DNA from: Sepiola atlantica | Lineage: Eukaryota > Mollusca > Cephalopoda > Sepiida > Sepiolidae | Direction: 5' to 3' | Assembly (NCBI GenBank): GCA_963556195.1 | Contig: OY744517.1 | Coordinates: forward strand, 89,312,443 to 89,376,442 | DNA length: 64,000 bases | Shown here: piece by piece, positions 20,175-31,510 of the stretch | Layout: every line of letters starts with the position of its first letter | How positions within the stretch are numbered: position 1 is the first letter of the stretch | The notes under the pieces: model-generated | What the model saw: the letters and a program-made list of their open reading frames with translations, nothing else | Database searches by the model: none | What the model was told of the DNA's origin: nothing | Program-made: the position numbers and the translations under genes

Positions 20175-22285
20175 CCAGTTTTATTCTTCCGTCTTTCTTC
20201 ATCTTATTTCTTCATTGTTGTTTTTCTCTTCCCATTCTTCTTTCTTTTATCTTTTCTTTCTTCATCTTATTTCTTCATTGTTGTTTTTCTCTTCTCATTC
20301 TTCTTTCTTTTATCGTTTCTTTCTTCATCTTATTTCTTCATTGTTGTTTTTCTCTTCCCATTCTTCTTTCTTTTATCGTTTCTTTCTTCATCTTATTTCT
20401 TCATTGTTGTTTTTCTCTTCCCATTCTTCTTTCTTTTATCGTTTCTTTCTTCATCTTATTTCTTCATTGTTGTTTTTCTCTTCCCATTCTTCTTTCTTTT
20501 ATCGTTTCTTTCTTCATCTTATTTCTTCATTGTTGTTTTTCTCTTCCCATTCTTCTTTCTTTTATCGTTTCTTTCTTCATCTTATTTCTTCATTGTTGTT
20601 TTTCTCTTCCCATTCTTCTTTCTTTTATCGTTTTTTTCTTCATCTTATTTCTTCATTGTTGTTTTTCTATTCCCATTCTTCTTTCTTTTATCTTTTCTTT
20701 CTTCATCTTATTTCTTCATTGTTGTTTTTCTATTCCCATTCTTCTTTCTTTTATCGTTTCTTTCTTCATCTTATTTCTTCATTGTTGTTTTTCTCTTCCC
20801 ATTCTTCTTTCTTTTATCGTTTCTTTCTTCATCTTATTTCTTCATTGTTGTTTTTCTCTTCCCATTCTTCTTTCTTTTATCGTTTCTTTCTTCATCTTAT
20901 TTCTTCATTGTTGTTTTTCTCTTCCCATTCTTCTTTCTTTTATCGTTTCTATCTTCATCTTATTTCTTCATTGTTGTTTTTCTCTTCCCATTCTTCTTTC
21001 TTTTATCGTTTCTTTCTTCATCTTATTTCTTCATTGTTGTTTTTCTCTTCCCATTCTTCTTTCTTTTATCGTTTCTTTCTTCATCTTATTTCTTCATTGT
21101 TGTTTTTCTCTTCCCATTCTTCTTTCTTTTATCGTTTTTTTCTTCATCTTATTTCTTCATTGTTGTTTTTCTATTCCCATTCTTCTTTCTTTTATCTTTT
21201 CTTTCTTCATCTTATTTCTTCATTGTTGTTTTTCTATTCCCATTCTTCTTTCTTTTATCGTTTCTTTCTTCATCTTATTTCTTCATTGTTGTTTTTCTCT
21301 TCCCATTCTTCTTTCTTTTATCTTTTCTTTCTTCATCTTATTTCTTCATTGTTGTTTTTCTCTTCCCATTCTTCTTTCTTTTATCTTTTCTTTCTTCATC
21401 TTATTTCTTCATTGTTGTTTTTCTCTTCCCATTCTTCTTTCTTTTATCTTTTCTTTCTTCATCTTATTTCTTCATTGTTGTTTTTCTCTTCCCATTCTTC
21501 TTTCTTTTATCTTTTCTTTCTTCATCTTATTTCTTCATTGTTGTTTTTCTCTTCCCATTCTTCTTTCTTTTATCTTTTCTTTCTTCATCTTATTTCTTCA
21601 TTGTTGTTTTTCTCTTCCCATTCTTCTTTCTTTTATCTTTTCTTTCTTCATCTTATTTATTCATTGTTGTTTTTCTCTTCCCATTCTTCTTTCTTTTATC
21701 TTTTCTTTCTTCATCTTATTTCTTCATTGTTGTTTTTCTCTTCCCATTCTTATTTCTTTTATCTTTTCTTTCTTCATCTTATTTCTTCATTGTTGTTTTT
21801 CTCTTCCCATTCTTATTTCTTTTATCTTTTCTTTCTTCATCTTATTTCTTCATTGTTGTTTTTCTCTTCCCATTCTTATTTCTTTTATCTTTTCTTTCTT
21901 CATCTTATTTCTTCATTGTTGTTTTTCTCTTCCCATTCTTATTTCTTTTATCTTTTCTTTCTTCATCTTATTTCTTCATTGTTGTTTTTCTCTTCCCATT
22001 CTTATTTCTTTTATCTTTTCTTTCTTCATCTTATTTCTTCATTGTTGTTTTTCTCTTCCCATTCTTCTTTCTTTTATCTTTTCTTTCTTCATCTTATTTC
22101 TTCATTGTTGTTTTTCTCTTCCCATTCTTCTTTCTTTTATCTTTTCTTTCTTCATCTTATTTCTTCATTGTTGTTTTTCTCTTCCCATTCTTCTTTCTTT
22201 TATCTTTTCTTTCTTCATCTTATTTCTTCATTGTTGTTTTTCTCTTCCCATTCTTATTTCTTTTATCGTTTCTTTCATCATTTTC
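20175..22285. repeat. 63-bp minisatellite array, ~33 units
   Basis: A highly homogeneous array; unit begins CATCTTATTTCTTCATTGTT and includes CTCTTCCCATTCTTC and TTTTATCGTTTC. Variants (TATCG/TATCT, CTCTTCCC/CTATTCCC, CTTCTTTC/CTTATTTC) come in blocks. The pattern 'TATCGTTTTTTTC then two CTATTCCC units' occurs at 20627 and 21131, exactly 504 bp or eight units apart, a higher-order duplication. All three plus frames are open for about 700-766 codons since the 21-codon period has no stop; these are satellite artefacts. Confidence 0.95.
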
Positions 22286-22520
22286 TTCATTTTTCCTTCG
22301 CTGCTGTTTAATTCTTCCTTTTCCTTTTGTTTTTCCGCTTTATTTTTCTTTCGTTATTTCGTTTCTTTATCTTCGTATTCGTCTCCATTTTCGTTTCCTA
22401 AAAAAATTATTTGAATGAACTTTGCAAACGAGACGCACTCTGGCATATTTTCTAACAAAAATCAATAAATTTTACACAACCGATGTAGCTTACATATCTC
22501 CTCCATTCAACTTTTATTAT
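22286..22520. other. T-rich flank of the 63-bp array
   Basis: Decayed satellite-like T/C sequence to about 22400 and then ~120 bp of ordinary sequence. No gene. Confidence 0.4.
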
Positions 22521-22874
22521 TCGTCTCCTCCTCTTTCTTCTTCTCCTCCTTCTTTCTCCTTCTTCTTCTGCTTCTTCTTCTTCTCCTTCTCCTTCTTCTT
22601 CTCATTCTTCTTCGCATTCTTCTTCTCCTTCTCCTCCTCCTTCTTCTTCTTCTCATTCTTCTTCTTCTTCTACTACTACTACTTCTTTTCTTCTTCTCAT
22701 TCTTCTTCTCCTTCTTCTTCTCCTTCTTCTCCTCCTTCTTCTTCTTCTTCTTCTTCTCCTCCTTCTCCTCCTCCTTCTTCTTCTTCTTCTTCTTCTATTT
22801 CTTCTACTTCTCCTTCTTCTTCTCCTTCTTCTTCTCCTTCTTCTTCTCCTTCTCCTCCTTCTTCTTCTTCTTAG
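22521..22874. repeat. (TTC)n/(TCC)n microsatellite
   Basis: 350 bp of almost pure pyrimidine triplets with a short (TAC)n insert near 22670. It begins directly at the 3' side of the minus-strand LINE at 22880, so it may have grown from the LINE tail. Confidence 0.9.
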
Positions 22875-22879
22875 TCACT

Positions 22880-23465
22880 GACAATAACCAGTTGTGTTCC
22901 CCGAAGTCTGAGTAACAACAAGTCTCTCCATATTTCCAGCACACTCCACCTCATTCGATAGCCATTGCGTTATCGGCACAGCCGTTTACCATTGTACTCT
23001 CTGCACCCTCTAAGTAGAGGTCTGGTTAGTGGTCTCCCTCCTTGGTCTTTCCATCCTTCTTGACCTTTCACGACTATTTTTTGTAGTACCAGTCGAGACT
23101 GGTGACACTACATGTGTGTGTTTTGTGTGTGTGCGTGTGTTTTGTATGTGGGAAACTCCTGTCAGTTTCAGTTCCCTTGGACTCGTGTGATGTTTATTTC
23201 TATATTTTTCTTTCTATTCCTATTTCAACTTGCCTGTAGTTCTATTAGCATCACCTGGTTACGTGGGTTGGGTTCCACATTTGAGCATTTTCCTAAATAT
23301 TTTGGCTGATTTCATCATTGCCGTGCGTTGTATGGTCTCAATCTTCCATTCGTTTCAGATTTTCTGTACTCTTCCTAGTGCTCCTATAATTATCAATATT
23401 ACAGTGATTTTCTTTGTGTTCCATATTCCTTTCAGTTCTCTGGCAAGTTCCATGTATTTATTATT
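22880..23465 (-). pseudogene. LINE family B 3' end
   Basis: Minus translation near 23450-23290 gives WNTKKITVILIIIGALGRVQ and then ETIQRTAMMKSAKIFRKMLK, the conserved C-terminus of a mollusc-type LINE ORF2 (pattern W..K.TVIPI.IGALG ... IQ.TAL..SARILR..L). A frameshift lies between them. The rest, 22880-23200, is 3' UTR modules also present at 37.8-38.3 and 57.3 kb (for example GTCTGGTTAGTG and TCTTTCCATCCT). Confidence 0.8.
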
Positions 23466-23478
23466 ATTAATATTATTA

Positions 23479-23516
<38 letters not shown>

Positions 23517-23517
23517 T
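23458..23517. repeat. (ATT)n microsatellite
   Basis: About 18 ATT units with one interruption, at the 5' edge of the LINE fragment. Confidence 0.9.
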
Positions 23518-23519
23518 TA

Positions 23520-24560
23520 TTTTAAAACTCCTAATGTTTAAAATGCTAAAGGCAAGACAATAGTGTTATATGCTTTCCACTCGAAGCTTTTATCATTGCA
23601 TTTTGGAGGCTTTTAAAAAACTGTTCAGCCATTTTTCCAGATGTCATATTTCTTTTAAATTATTTACCTCATTAATATTGTAACCTACCCCACACCCAAC
23701 GTCGTCTCCAAGTCAATAATGAATAGTAATGGTTGCAGTAGAGAAATGCACGGCCAATAGTTGCGAAAGAGGAATGGTAACAGTGAAGAATTGGGGACAA
23801 TAAAAGCAAGTGCATCCTTTGTTAAAGAACACAAGAGAAACGGAATAAAAGCAAAATGCTAAGATACATGGCGGTTCTTTAATCGTGCACAAACCTGAAT
23901 CAAACGGATTTTTAAAAAAAGCTCTCCATATCCCAGTTCGATGTCTGTTCAATTTAAAGAATATTTCTCATATATCTTTTTGACAATCTTTTCTATATAT
24001 AATTCATCAGAATATTTTTCTTTCGATAGCTCTATTTGAAAGCTATATATATGCATACAAATAGTGTACAATATTTCTTGATATGATATTAATAATGTTA
24101 TTTTCTATGTAAGCAACAGTATAGTCTCTCCAGGGTACAAGTAAATGACTAAATTTAGAGCTTGATAAATTGAAAAATAGAACAGATGGACAGTTAATAA
24201 AGAATAGTTTTGACATGATCATGCATATACATGCTACCTGCATCATAAACTATGGAGAATATTTTTTTGTAAATATAAAAAATGTGTTAATATTTTTATC
24301 ACAAAAATCGGGCAATTGTAATGAAATTTTCAGCATTTTTCCATAGATTATATTTAACATATAAAGTTATCTTGTCGGATTTTCAAAGTAAAAGCCAAAT
24401 AGTATTTAAGCTGACTAATCAAACTTTCTTTAGACTAGCAAATTTTCATTTGTTATTGTTGTACTATGTTATGGGCAATATAATAACATATTTAGTTACA
24501 ACTTAATTTAAAACTTACTTAGTTCGACTGCTAATATTAAACATATATACCATGAACTAG
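23520..24560. other. no gene seen
   Basis: About 1 kb of AT-rich sequence with short frames (60-80 codons) only. Confidence 0.4.
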
Positions 24561-24574
24561 ACAAAGCGGGTGAA

Positions 24575-24862
24575 GCTATGGAGGTAGCGCTTGATATATC
24601 AAAGGCCTTTGACAAGGTCTGGCGATCAGCTAAATCACTGTTGAGGTCCCCAGATACCAGATGGCTTTCTACTGTAATAGCTTCTTTCCTTGAACTGCTA
24701 GCATTTGGAATTCCTTCCCTGTTCCCTCACTATACCGACATGCAGAAGTTTAAATGTAATGTGAACAAACATCTCGCTGCACAGCTCCCCACTTAGGATT
24801 TCTCTATGGATGTGGCTCTAAATTCACAGTAGCCCCTTACGTCTCGGTGGCAATGTGCCCCC
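24575..24862 (+). pseudogene. LINE family A with large internal deletion
   Basis: An intact 72-codon frame (24578-24796) begins MEVALDISKAFDKVW, the RT palm motif A of a LINE (F.DI.KAFD.VW), and runs directly into the C-terminal region SPDTRW...YTDMQKFKCNVNKHLAAQLPT. The intervening RT (motifs B-E and thumb) is missing while the frame is kept. The tail has CAGTAGCCCCTTACGTCTCG and GGGGTGAATTAAAG. Not able to be a working polymerase. Confidence 0.8.
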
Positions 24863-25063
24863 TTTTGAGGGGTGAATTAAAGTAAAAAAGAAAACAAAAT
24901 AAAAATAAAAATAAAAATCAGCAAGAGGGATAACTTAATTTAAATTGAAGAATATAATAGGCGTTGTCTACTTTAAACGTTAAAAGTGTGCAAACAAATA
25001 AAAATAAATAAAATGGATTGCCTGCATCTCGGGCAACACCAGGTAGGTACAGCTATTATTATA

Positions 25064-25446
25064 CAGGGTGGGCCAAAATAAGGGTCCTATCTTTAAATTT
25101 GAATAACTTGAATTTGAATAACTTCCACAAAATAAAAGTTAAACTCACCAAACTTTATGTGTGTGTAGACTGACCCTTCCGAGATTTTTTGAAATAAACA
25201 AAACAAATTTTAGCCGAAAAACACTTCTTAAAACTTACAAAAACTAAAGTATTGTTTTTTACACTGTTTTGAGTTTTTTAAGCAAAAATAATGTTTTCTA
25301 AATGAGGGTACGTTCCTTAGGGCTAATACGGCTCATGCTTGCTTCGGAAGGGGTCCTTTACTTATTCTAAAAAAAAAAAAAAAAAAATCAATAAATAAAA
25401 AAGTTATGAATTTTAAAAAATAGGACCCTTATTTTTGCCCACCCTG
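25064..25446. mobile_element. mariner/Tc1-type MITE, 383 bp
   Basis: Terminal inverted repeats of 27 bp, 26 matching: 25064-25090 begins CAGGGTGGGCCAAAATAAGG and the other end is its complement with one change. TA dinucleotides flank both ends (25062-25063 and 25447-25448), as expected for Tc1/mariner target duplications. The interior has an A19 run near 25370 and no ORF. Confidence 0.85.
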
Positions 25447-25448
25447 TA

Positions 25449-25790
25449 TAAGTAATACAAAAATACAACATATATGTCTATAACTAATACAAGAATACAA
25501 CACATATATATATAAGTAATACAAAAATACAACATATATAAGTAATACAAAAATACAACATATATATATAATACAAAAATACAACATATATATATATATA
25601 TAATACAAAAATACAACATATATATATATATAAATAATACAAAAATACAATATATATTTTTGTATTACTTATATATATAATATATAAGTAATACAAAAAT
25701 ACAACATATATATATTTATATATATAAGTAATACAAAAATACAACATATATATATTTATATATATAAGTAATACAAAAATACAAAAAAAA
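25449..25790. repeat. tandem AATACAAAAATACAACA / (TA)n array
   Basis: About ten copies of AGTAATACAAAAATACAACA separated by TATATA runs of varying length, one copy inverted near 25655. Starts directly at the right TA of the MITE. Minus-strand frames (Tyr/Ile/Cys-rich) are artefacts. Confidence 0.85.
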
Positions 25791-26312
25791 AAAATGATTT
25801 TATTTTTTGATATGTGTTTATTGTGATATAATCTGTTTGAATGCCAAGTTTGCTTGAACATCAACCTCGAGTCTATTGCGAACTGAAAAACTTCATTTTA
25901 TTTATTAAATGAAACTGTTCCGAATTTAAATGGTCGTCACAGGAAAGACTAATGCAATTAGAATGAAAGATAAATTCCAATGTACAAATGAAATAAGCTG
26001 CTTATTCTTTCAACAGACATTCACACAATCGTTACTAATGTTGTTATGTGTTAGTTGCATCATAGCTTTTCTGAAATCCTACATAGAGTTTGATTAAATT
26101 AATGAAACATCTCATCTGAATGTCTATAAATGGAGCAATATCGATCCAAGCACTGTATTTAACCATTACAATTTGTTTATATGACAGCAAAATTCAAATT
26201 AGGCAAGCATTTACTTCCTAATGTTTTTCTCGCTCTCGCTGGCATTTTCAATTTATTCGTATATCACAGTTTACATATTAGTCTCAATGGTTTATATGTA
26301 TATCTCTCTTTT

Positions 26313-26315
<3 letters not shown>
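25791..26315. other. no gene seen
   Basis: AT-rich, no recognised element. Confidence 0.4.
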
Positions 26316-26355
<40 letters not shown>

Positions 26356-26515
26356 GTGTGTGTTGTATATGTGTGTGTGTGTTGTATATATGTGTTGTAT
26401 ATGTGTGTGTGTGTTGTATGTATGTGTTGTATATATGTGTGTGTGTTTAGTATATATGTGTTGTATATGTGTGTGTTGTGTGTGTATATATATATATATA
26501 TATATAATGTATTAT
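26316..26515. repeat. (TC)n(AT)n(GT)n compound microsatellite
   Basis: (AT)15 at 26321-26350 followed by a TATGTGTGTGTG/TTGTATATG imperfect array and a second (TA)n at 26487-26506. Confidence 0.9.
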
Positions 26516-26549
26516 GTATTATATGTGGGTGCTATATTTCTCTTTTTTA

Positions 26550-27165
26550 ATTTTCTTTTTTTGTTTTGCTCGGGATGGGGCATCCTACCGTATGCTAGAC
26601 ATCACCGGCTATTTCAGACACTCCAGCCGAGAGATCATTTTAAGATTCTAACCGCTGCTTTAAGTACAATTTTTTGTATTTTTCTTGCACTCGGTTCACC
26701 GGGTATATTCGCCAGCTAGCTTTTGATTTTTTTTTCATTAGTCTTGTTGCTCCTATAATTACTGGGATGATGGAGATTTTCCTAAAATTCCAGTTTCTTT
26801 TTATGTCGTACATAAGACCTTGGTATTTCGTAATCTTTTCCCTTTCAGCTCTGTTTAATCCTGCATCATTAGGGACATAGCTGTGTTTTCTAGATATGTA
26901 GCTGTAGGGATTGCATAGTAATAGTGGATGGTGTATAAATTATTTCCAACTGTTCTTTCTGGTATATGCTCCCAGGACTTGCTGCTACACTGGATATTCA
27001 ACTTTTTACATACAGTCAAGTGAAGATACTTACACACTCCGTTGTGTAGTATTGTATAATAGTCATCCCCCAGGAGAACCTTACAACTGGATGTCAAGTG
27101 GCTCACACTCTTCACTTCTGTGCGGCAGAACCTGCACTTGTTATTATTGCTGAATTCCACTCATC
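26550..27165 (-). pseudogene. LINE family B, C-terminal region with CCHC-like motif
   Basis: Minus frame 27160-26855 reads NNNKCRFCRTEVKSVSHLTS and SCKVLLGDDYY and WEHIPERTV: the Cys/His-containing segment (C..C....E....H....C) that follows the RT in this LINE group. Beyond the stop, in other frames, KITKYQGL and IPVIIGATRL-like blocks continue the ORF2 C-terminus. The frame is long (101 codons) but ends early, so a decayed copy. Confidence 0.8.
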
Positions 27166-27167
27166 TT

Positions 27168-27766
27168 TTTAAAGGCATTAGTCATCAAGCCTAGAAGCAT
27201 GTGTCATAAAGGCATGTGTCATCAAGTCATAAAGGCATGTGTCATCAAGTCATAAAGGCATGTGTCATCAAGCCATAAAGGCATGTGTCATCAAGCCATA
27301 AAGGCATGTGTCATCAAGCCATAAATACATGTGTCATGAAGCCATAAATACATGTGTCATCAAGCCTAAAAGGCATGTGTCATGAAGCCATAAAGGCATG
27401 TGTCATCAAGCCTAAAAGGCATGTGTCATCAAGCCTAAAAAGCATGTGTCATCAAGCCTAAAAAGCATGTGTCATCAAGCCTAGAGACATGTGTCATCAC
27501 GTCATATAGGCATGTGTCATCAAGTCGTAAAGGCATGTGTCATCAAGTCGTAAAGGCATGTATCATTAAGTCGTAAGGACATGTGTCATCAAGCCATAAG
27601 GGCATGTGTCATCAAGCCATAAGGGCATGTGTCATCAAGCCATAAAGGCATGTGTCATCAAGCCATAAAGGCATGTGTCATCAAGCCATAAAGGCATGTG
27701 TCATCAAGCCATAAAGGCATGTGTCATCAAGCCATAAAGGCATGTGTCATCAAGCCATAAAGGCAT
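27168..27766. repeat. 23-bp minisatellite, ~26 units
   Basis: Unit GCATGTGTCATCAAGCCATAAAG less the last bases varies at the middle (CCATAAAG, CCTAAAAG, TCGTAAAG). Units near the right end are nearly identical, those in the middle more variable. Begins where the LINE fragment ends. Confidence 0.95.
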
Positions 27767-27899
27767 TGGTATATATATATGTGTGTGTCTGTTATATAAA
27801 GTAGGTTGAGATAAATAAAATTAGCACATAATTTATATCAGTTACAAGAATTCAAACAACAAATAGTTGGTGAGAATAGGAAGGAATTCTTTAAAGAAG

Positions 27900-27951
<52 letters not shown>

Positions 27952-28030
27952 AAGAGTTGCCTCGTTATATATGTGTATGTTATATACATATTTTATATAT
28001 ATATATATATAATGTGTGTGTGTTATATAT
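27767..28030. repeat. (AT)n tracts
   Basis: (TA)n at 27907-27949 and 27993-28011, with a repeated AAAGAGTTGCCT phrase after each. No gene. Confidence 0.85.
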
Positions 28031-28588
28031 AAAAGAGTTGCCTTCTCGGTTCTATTAACGGATCTACGATCTTGGTAACAATTTGCGTTTTAAATACTAA
28101 TTTTATAGATAGGGTTTTCTTGGGTAAATCTGCTTGCTAGAATCCACAGGGTATGGTAACTTATAATTTACATGTGTTTCCCGTCTGATTGGGAAAGAGT
28201 TAAAAACGGATAGATGGACACTTCTCGTCTTTTCTATATAGAGTTTAAGTGGGAGACATATTGAAAAATGATTGAGAATCACTGTTCCATTAGATTTTAC
28301 ATTTAGAGATTCAGTTGACTTGTTCTGTAAAAGGAACCATTAACTTGACCATGCGGGATCTTTCTTTCTTTAATTCATCAGATGACAAAGTTTTGATGTT
28401 AAGCAGTTAATGTGGTCACAGTAGGAAATGAAGAGTGTTTAAAATATACCATGACTCAACAATTTCTTTCACCATTAGACAAGCTCGATTTGTACAGTTT
28501 CAAAAGTACCGCCTGTAGTGTTTCCTTTCCTTATAACAATTACATTTTCAAAGTTTTATTGAAAGTTTCCAATCTTTCTTAAGTATTG

Positions 28589-28590
<2 letters not shown>
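28031..28590. other. no gene seen
   Basis: Ordinary AT-rich sequence. Confidence 0.4.

Positions 28591-28629
<39 letters not shown>
28591..28629. repeat. (AT)n microsatellite
   Basis: About 19 units. Another (AT)n of ~21 units lies at 28929-28971. Confidence 0.95.
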
Positions 28630-28630
<1 letters not shown>

Positions 28631-28639
28631 CATATCCAA

Positions 28640-28760
28640 CAATGCTTTAAATGGACGACCAACCAATACTATTACCTACATGAGCTAGCCAGGCTCTTCG
28701 TTCGACACCGGAATTTGAATCATGGCCGCCAACACCACCAGTGCGGAGAGGCGTTTTATC
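28640..28760 (-). mobile_element. degraded tRNA-type SINE
   Basis: On minus, GATTCAAATTCCGG resembles a B box and is followed by a body CTGGCTAGCTCATGTAGG. The A box is not convincing. Low certainty. Confidence 0.3.
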
Positions 28761-28926
28761 AAGTAACAAAGAAATAAGTTTGGTTATTCTTGTTTTTGAT
28801 AAAAAAAATTTTTTTTAAATGACTCAATAACTGGTCACCTCTGAAGATGGAATTTATTCCAAAATATAAGATTAATGAAAAAAAAAACAAGTTAATCTTG
28901 CACTGTTAATGGCTTACATATCAATT

Positions 28927-28971
<45 letters not shown>

Positions 28972-28977
<6 letters not shown>

Positions 28978-29449
28978 GGTAGACTGATGGAAAGGAATTA
29001 GAAAAGCGACGGAGGCAGATCTGTTTTTCAATTCAGTTGTTCAATGCAAGGTATATTCCACAAAAAAGCAATTTATTCAATTAATTTTTTCCTTAAGTCA
29101 GGCTTTTCAAAGATCAAAATCTAATCATCAGAGGAAATTGCTGGGATAGATAAGTTGGCAAAGGCCAAGATTTTAAATTTGAAAAAGTAAAATAAAGATT
29201 GTGGGGAAAAAAAACAAGGCAAAAAGCTGTCCGAATGCAAGCAAGTGTACGATTGCAAAAAAATCGGCGTCAAAAAGTCCAGCGGCGAAAGTGATTTGTA
29301 GGTAGGTCGTTAGAAGGCACGGGAAAAAATTGAGAAGTTTCAAAGTTAAATTCCAGAAACCACCATCTTCAGGTGCGGCCAAAATAGATAGAATCCAGAG
29401 GGTAAATATATGTACGCACATATATGCACAAAGAATACCAGTCCCAGCA
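28972..29449. other. unassigned, with a 105-codon minus frame
   Basis: Minus frame 29490-29173 encodes a hydrophobic 105-residue peptide with a possible membrane segment, but it starts inside dispersed repeat D (29450 on) and has no known motif, so I do not call it a gene. Confidence 0.3.
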
Positions 29450-29890
29450 CGCGTAAAATTAATTCCCTGATCAAAACAGTTTTCCATCACTTTTATGTCC
29501 CTTTATGAAGATTAACATCAAGATATAATGATATTAAACCTCATGTCTAGAATCCTTATTCTACTTTTGATCAAAATCTATTACCTGATTTTGATTCTAG
29601 AAAATGTCTAAAATTCAAGCCTTTAGTTTCAGGGAACTTAAGAATAAAATTGAAATTAAGGGTACTTTGCTTTATTTGTTTCTAATAACTATGGATCAAA
29701 TTTAATGGAAATCTGATATGATCGAAACTTTGAATAGGAGGTTGTACCCATATTATGTCCCTAAAAACCCTTTAAAATACTCTAAAGAAACTGAAATTTG
29801 GGGAATATAAATTGATGTCTAATACATATTGTTAAAGGTTCACAAAATTGAATTTTGAAGAAGGACTTCCACCCCCTTTTTACCCCTTAT
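29450..29890 (+). repeat. dispersed repeat D, copy 1
   Basis: Aligns over ~430 bp, inverted, with 56345-56815. Shared blocks include CACTTTTATGTCC, GATATAATG, GATTTTGATTCTAGAAAATG, TTTAAAATACT and AATTGATGTCTAATAC in the same order. Moderately diverged, no ORF. Class unknown. Confidence 0.7.
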
Positions 29891-30162
29891 AGTATTATTG
29901 AGTGATTGAATCAACATAGTTATTCATAAATTGTGGCTAATTTGAACAATTTAAAAAGAATTTTTTCAAACATAACTCAATCCTTGAACTAAGCTATATT
30001 TTCACATTTTGTGTAATTCAAGAATATATGTGGAAAAAAAACGTGTTGATTAACTAACAATTACTACATATATATAACTCAATGTATGTGTGATGTTAGT
30101 GTGTTCCCTATATAAAGAAAGGTTAGAGAATCTACATATAATCTAAAAACATATTCTTATGT

Positions 30163-30590
30163 AAATTTTACCGGGGAAGACAATAAAAGTATTCCCGAAT
30201 CTTGAAGTGCACCCCTAAAGGAGCAATAATGGCAAAACTCTCTGAAAAACTTCAAATGTATAATATCTTTATGAAATTTAAATCATATGCATAAAATCTT
30301 CTAGGGAATACAATGGAAGTCGTCCCAAATCTCTAAATGCCCCTCTAACCTAAGGGGGCTATAAGGGCCGAACTTCCCTTAAAATTTCAAATATATCTTA
30401 TTTTGAGGAAATTTATATCATATGTATTAAATTCTCCGGGGAAGACAATGGAAGTGGTCCTGAATCTCTACATTACCCTATATGTATCGAGTATCTACGT
30501 GCATCCACGGAGGTAGAAACCGCTTAAAACTTCAAATATGTATATCTGATTTTAATGAAATTTAAACCATATGTATAAGACACTAACCGA
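30163..30590. repeat. degenerate tandem repeat, three ~135-bp units
   Basis: Units start near 30163, 30301 and 30435 with CGGGGAAGACAATGGAAGT or variants and end with AAATTTAAATCATATG-type sequence. Divergence is high, so the expansion is old. Confidence 0.65.
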
Positions 30591-30856
30591 GAGCACTTTT
30601 CAACATTTCAGCTTCTTCCAACTATACTAAGGGGCGAAACGGGAAAAGGGAGGCAGTAAAAACACAGCAAGTCATATTTTGTTATGAGCATAGTGAAAGA
30701 TTACATAGTAGTGATCCTAATTCAATCCTGAGCAACGTCGGATCTTCCTGCTACTAATAATATATTTTTGTGCGAACGTTAAGTGTAAGTTGCTTCCTAT
30801 AATAATGACTGGTGACGTTTTTTCAAGGGTGCTGGCTCAGACAACTAATTTGATTT

Positions 30857-30947
30857 GTATGGCAATTGTGGGGATAAGTGGTTTGCCAATTAGGGTTAGG
30901 GTATGGTAATTGTGGGGATAAGTGGTTTGCCAATTAGGGTTAGCACT
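30857..30947. repeat. two-unit 46-bp direct repeat
   Basis: GTGGGGATAAGTGGTTTGCC plus AATTAGGGTTAG is repeated exactly; the joint contains TTAGGGTTAGGG. Confidence 0.9.
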
Positions 30948-31149
30948 GTTGCTTTATAGGTTGGTTTGAGTGAAAGACTTAAAAAGAAGTATTGATACTA
31001 TAAAAGATGTATGCAGTAATTATGAATAGCCATATTGGATGATTGTTATATTACGCCTTACCCTGTGTATATAAACCGGTATACACCTGTGTCCTCGTTG
31101 TGAACCCAGGTTGTTGAAAAAAACGCACGTTGGCCGATCTCTCGTCGTA

Positions 31150-31510
31150 ATCGTTCTGTGTCACCATCATATTCATCATAATCGTTGTGACAAGCTACCC
31201 TTTCGCCCGTTGATACTAACTAAGCAGAAACTTGTTGTTTGGTTTATAAAAGTTTATTAAAAGAAAACAAAACTTTGTATGTGTGAGACAGAGAGCGAGA
31301 GAGTTATTGACGACTAGAACAATTTAGCAGAGCATGCCAAGAATGTAACTAGATAAACAGATAGATGGATAGATCGTCTGTCTCACTACACTTACCTACA
31401 CTGTACACGACCACCCCCCACCTCCATCAGGGCACCTCTGCTTGCTTCAGTTGTTAACCAGAAAGAGACCAAGGACCCCCCCCCCGTCCAGAAGTCATAT
31501 ATGCCTTATT
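31150..31510 (-). mobile_element. possible LTR relic
   Basis: On minus, TTTAATAAACTTTTATAAACC at about 31262-31242 is polyadenylation-like, and about 80 bp later ATGGTGACACAGAACGATTA (around 31170) resembles the GGTGAC..AGAACG start of an LTR-element leader. No gag or pol is seen. Could be chance. Confidence 0.25.

Noticed and set aside
20114..22418. Three overlapping plus-strand ORFs of 698-766 codons
   Set aside because: They are the three frames of the 63-bp satellite. A stop-free unit whose length is a multiple of three keeps all frames open, and the hydrophobic 21-residue periods have no other coding support.
25413..25864. Tyr/Ile/Cys-rich minus ORFs, up to 126 codons
   Set aside because: Translation of the TATA/ATACAAAAA array.
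27168..27766. 23-bp repeats as a CRISPR array
   Set aside because: Units are contiguous with no spacers; a minisatellite.
29173..29490. 105-residue hydrophobic minus ORF as a membrane protein
   Set aside because: Starts in dispersed repeat D, has no homologous motif, and the membrane-like profile follows from T-rich coding.
30880..30950. TTAGGG repeats as a telomere relic
   Set aside because: Only two TTAGGG in a row, produced by the joint of a 46-bp duplication.
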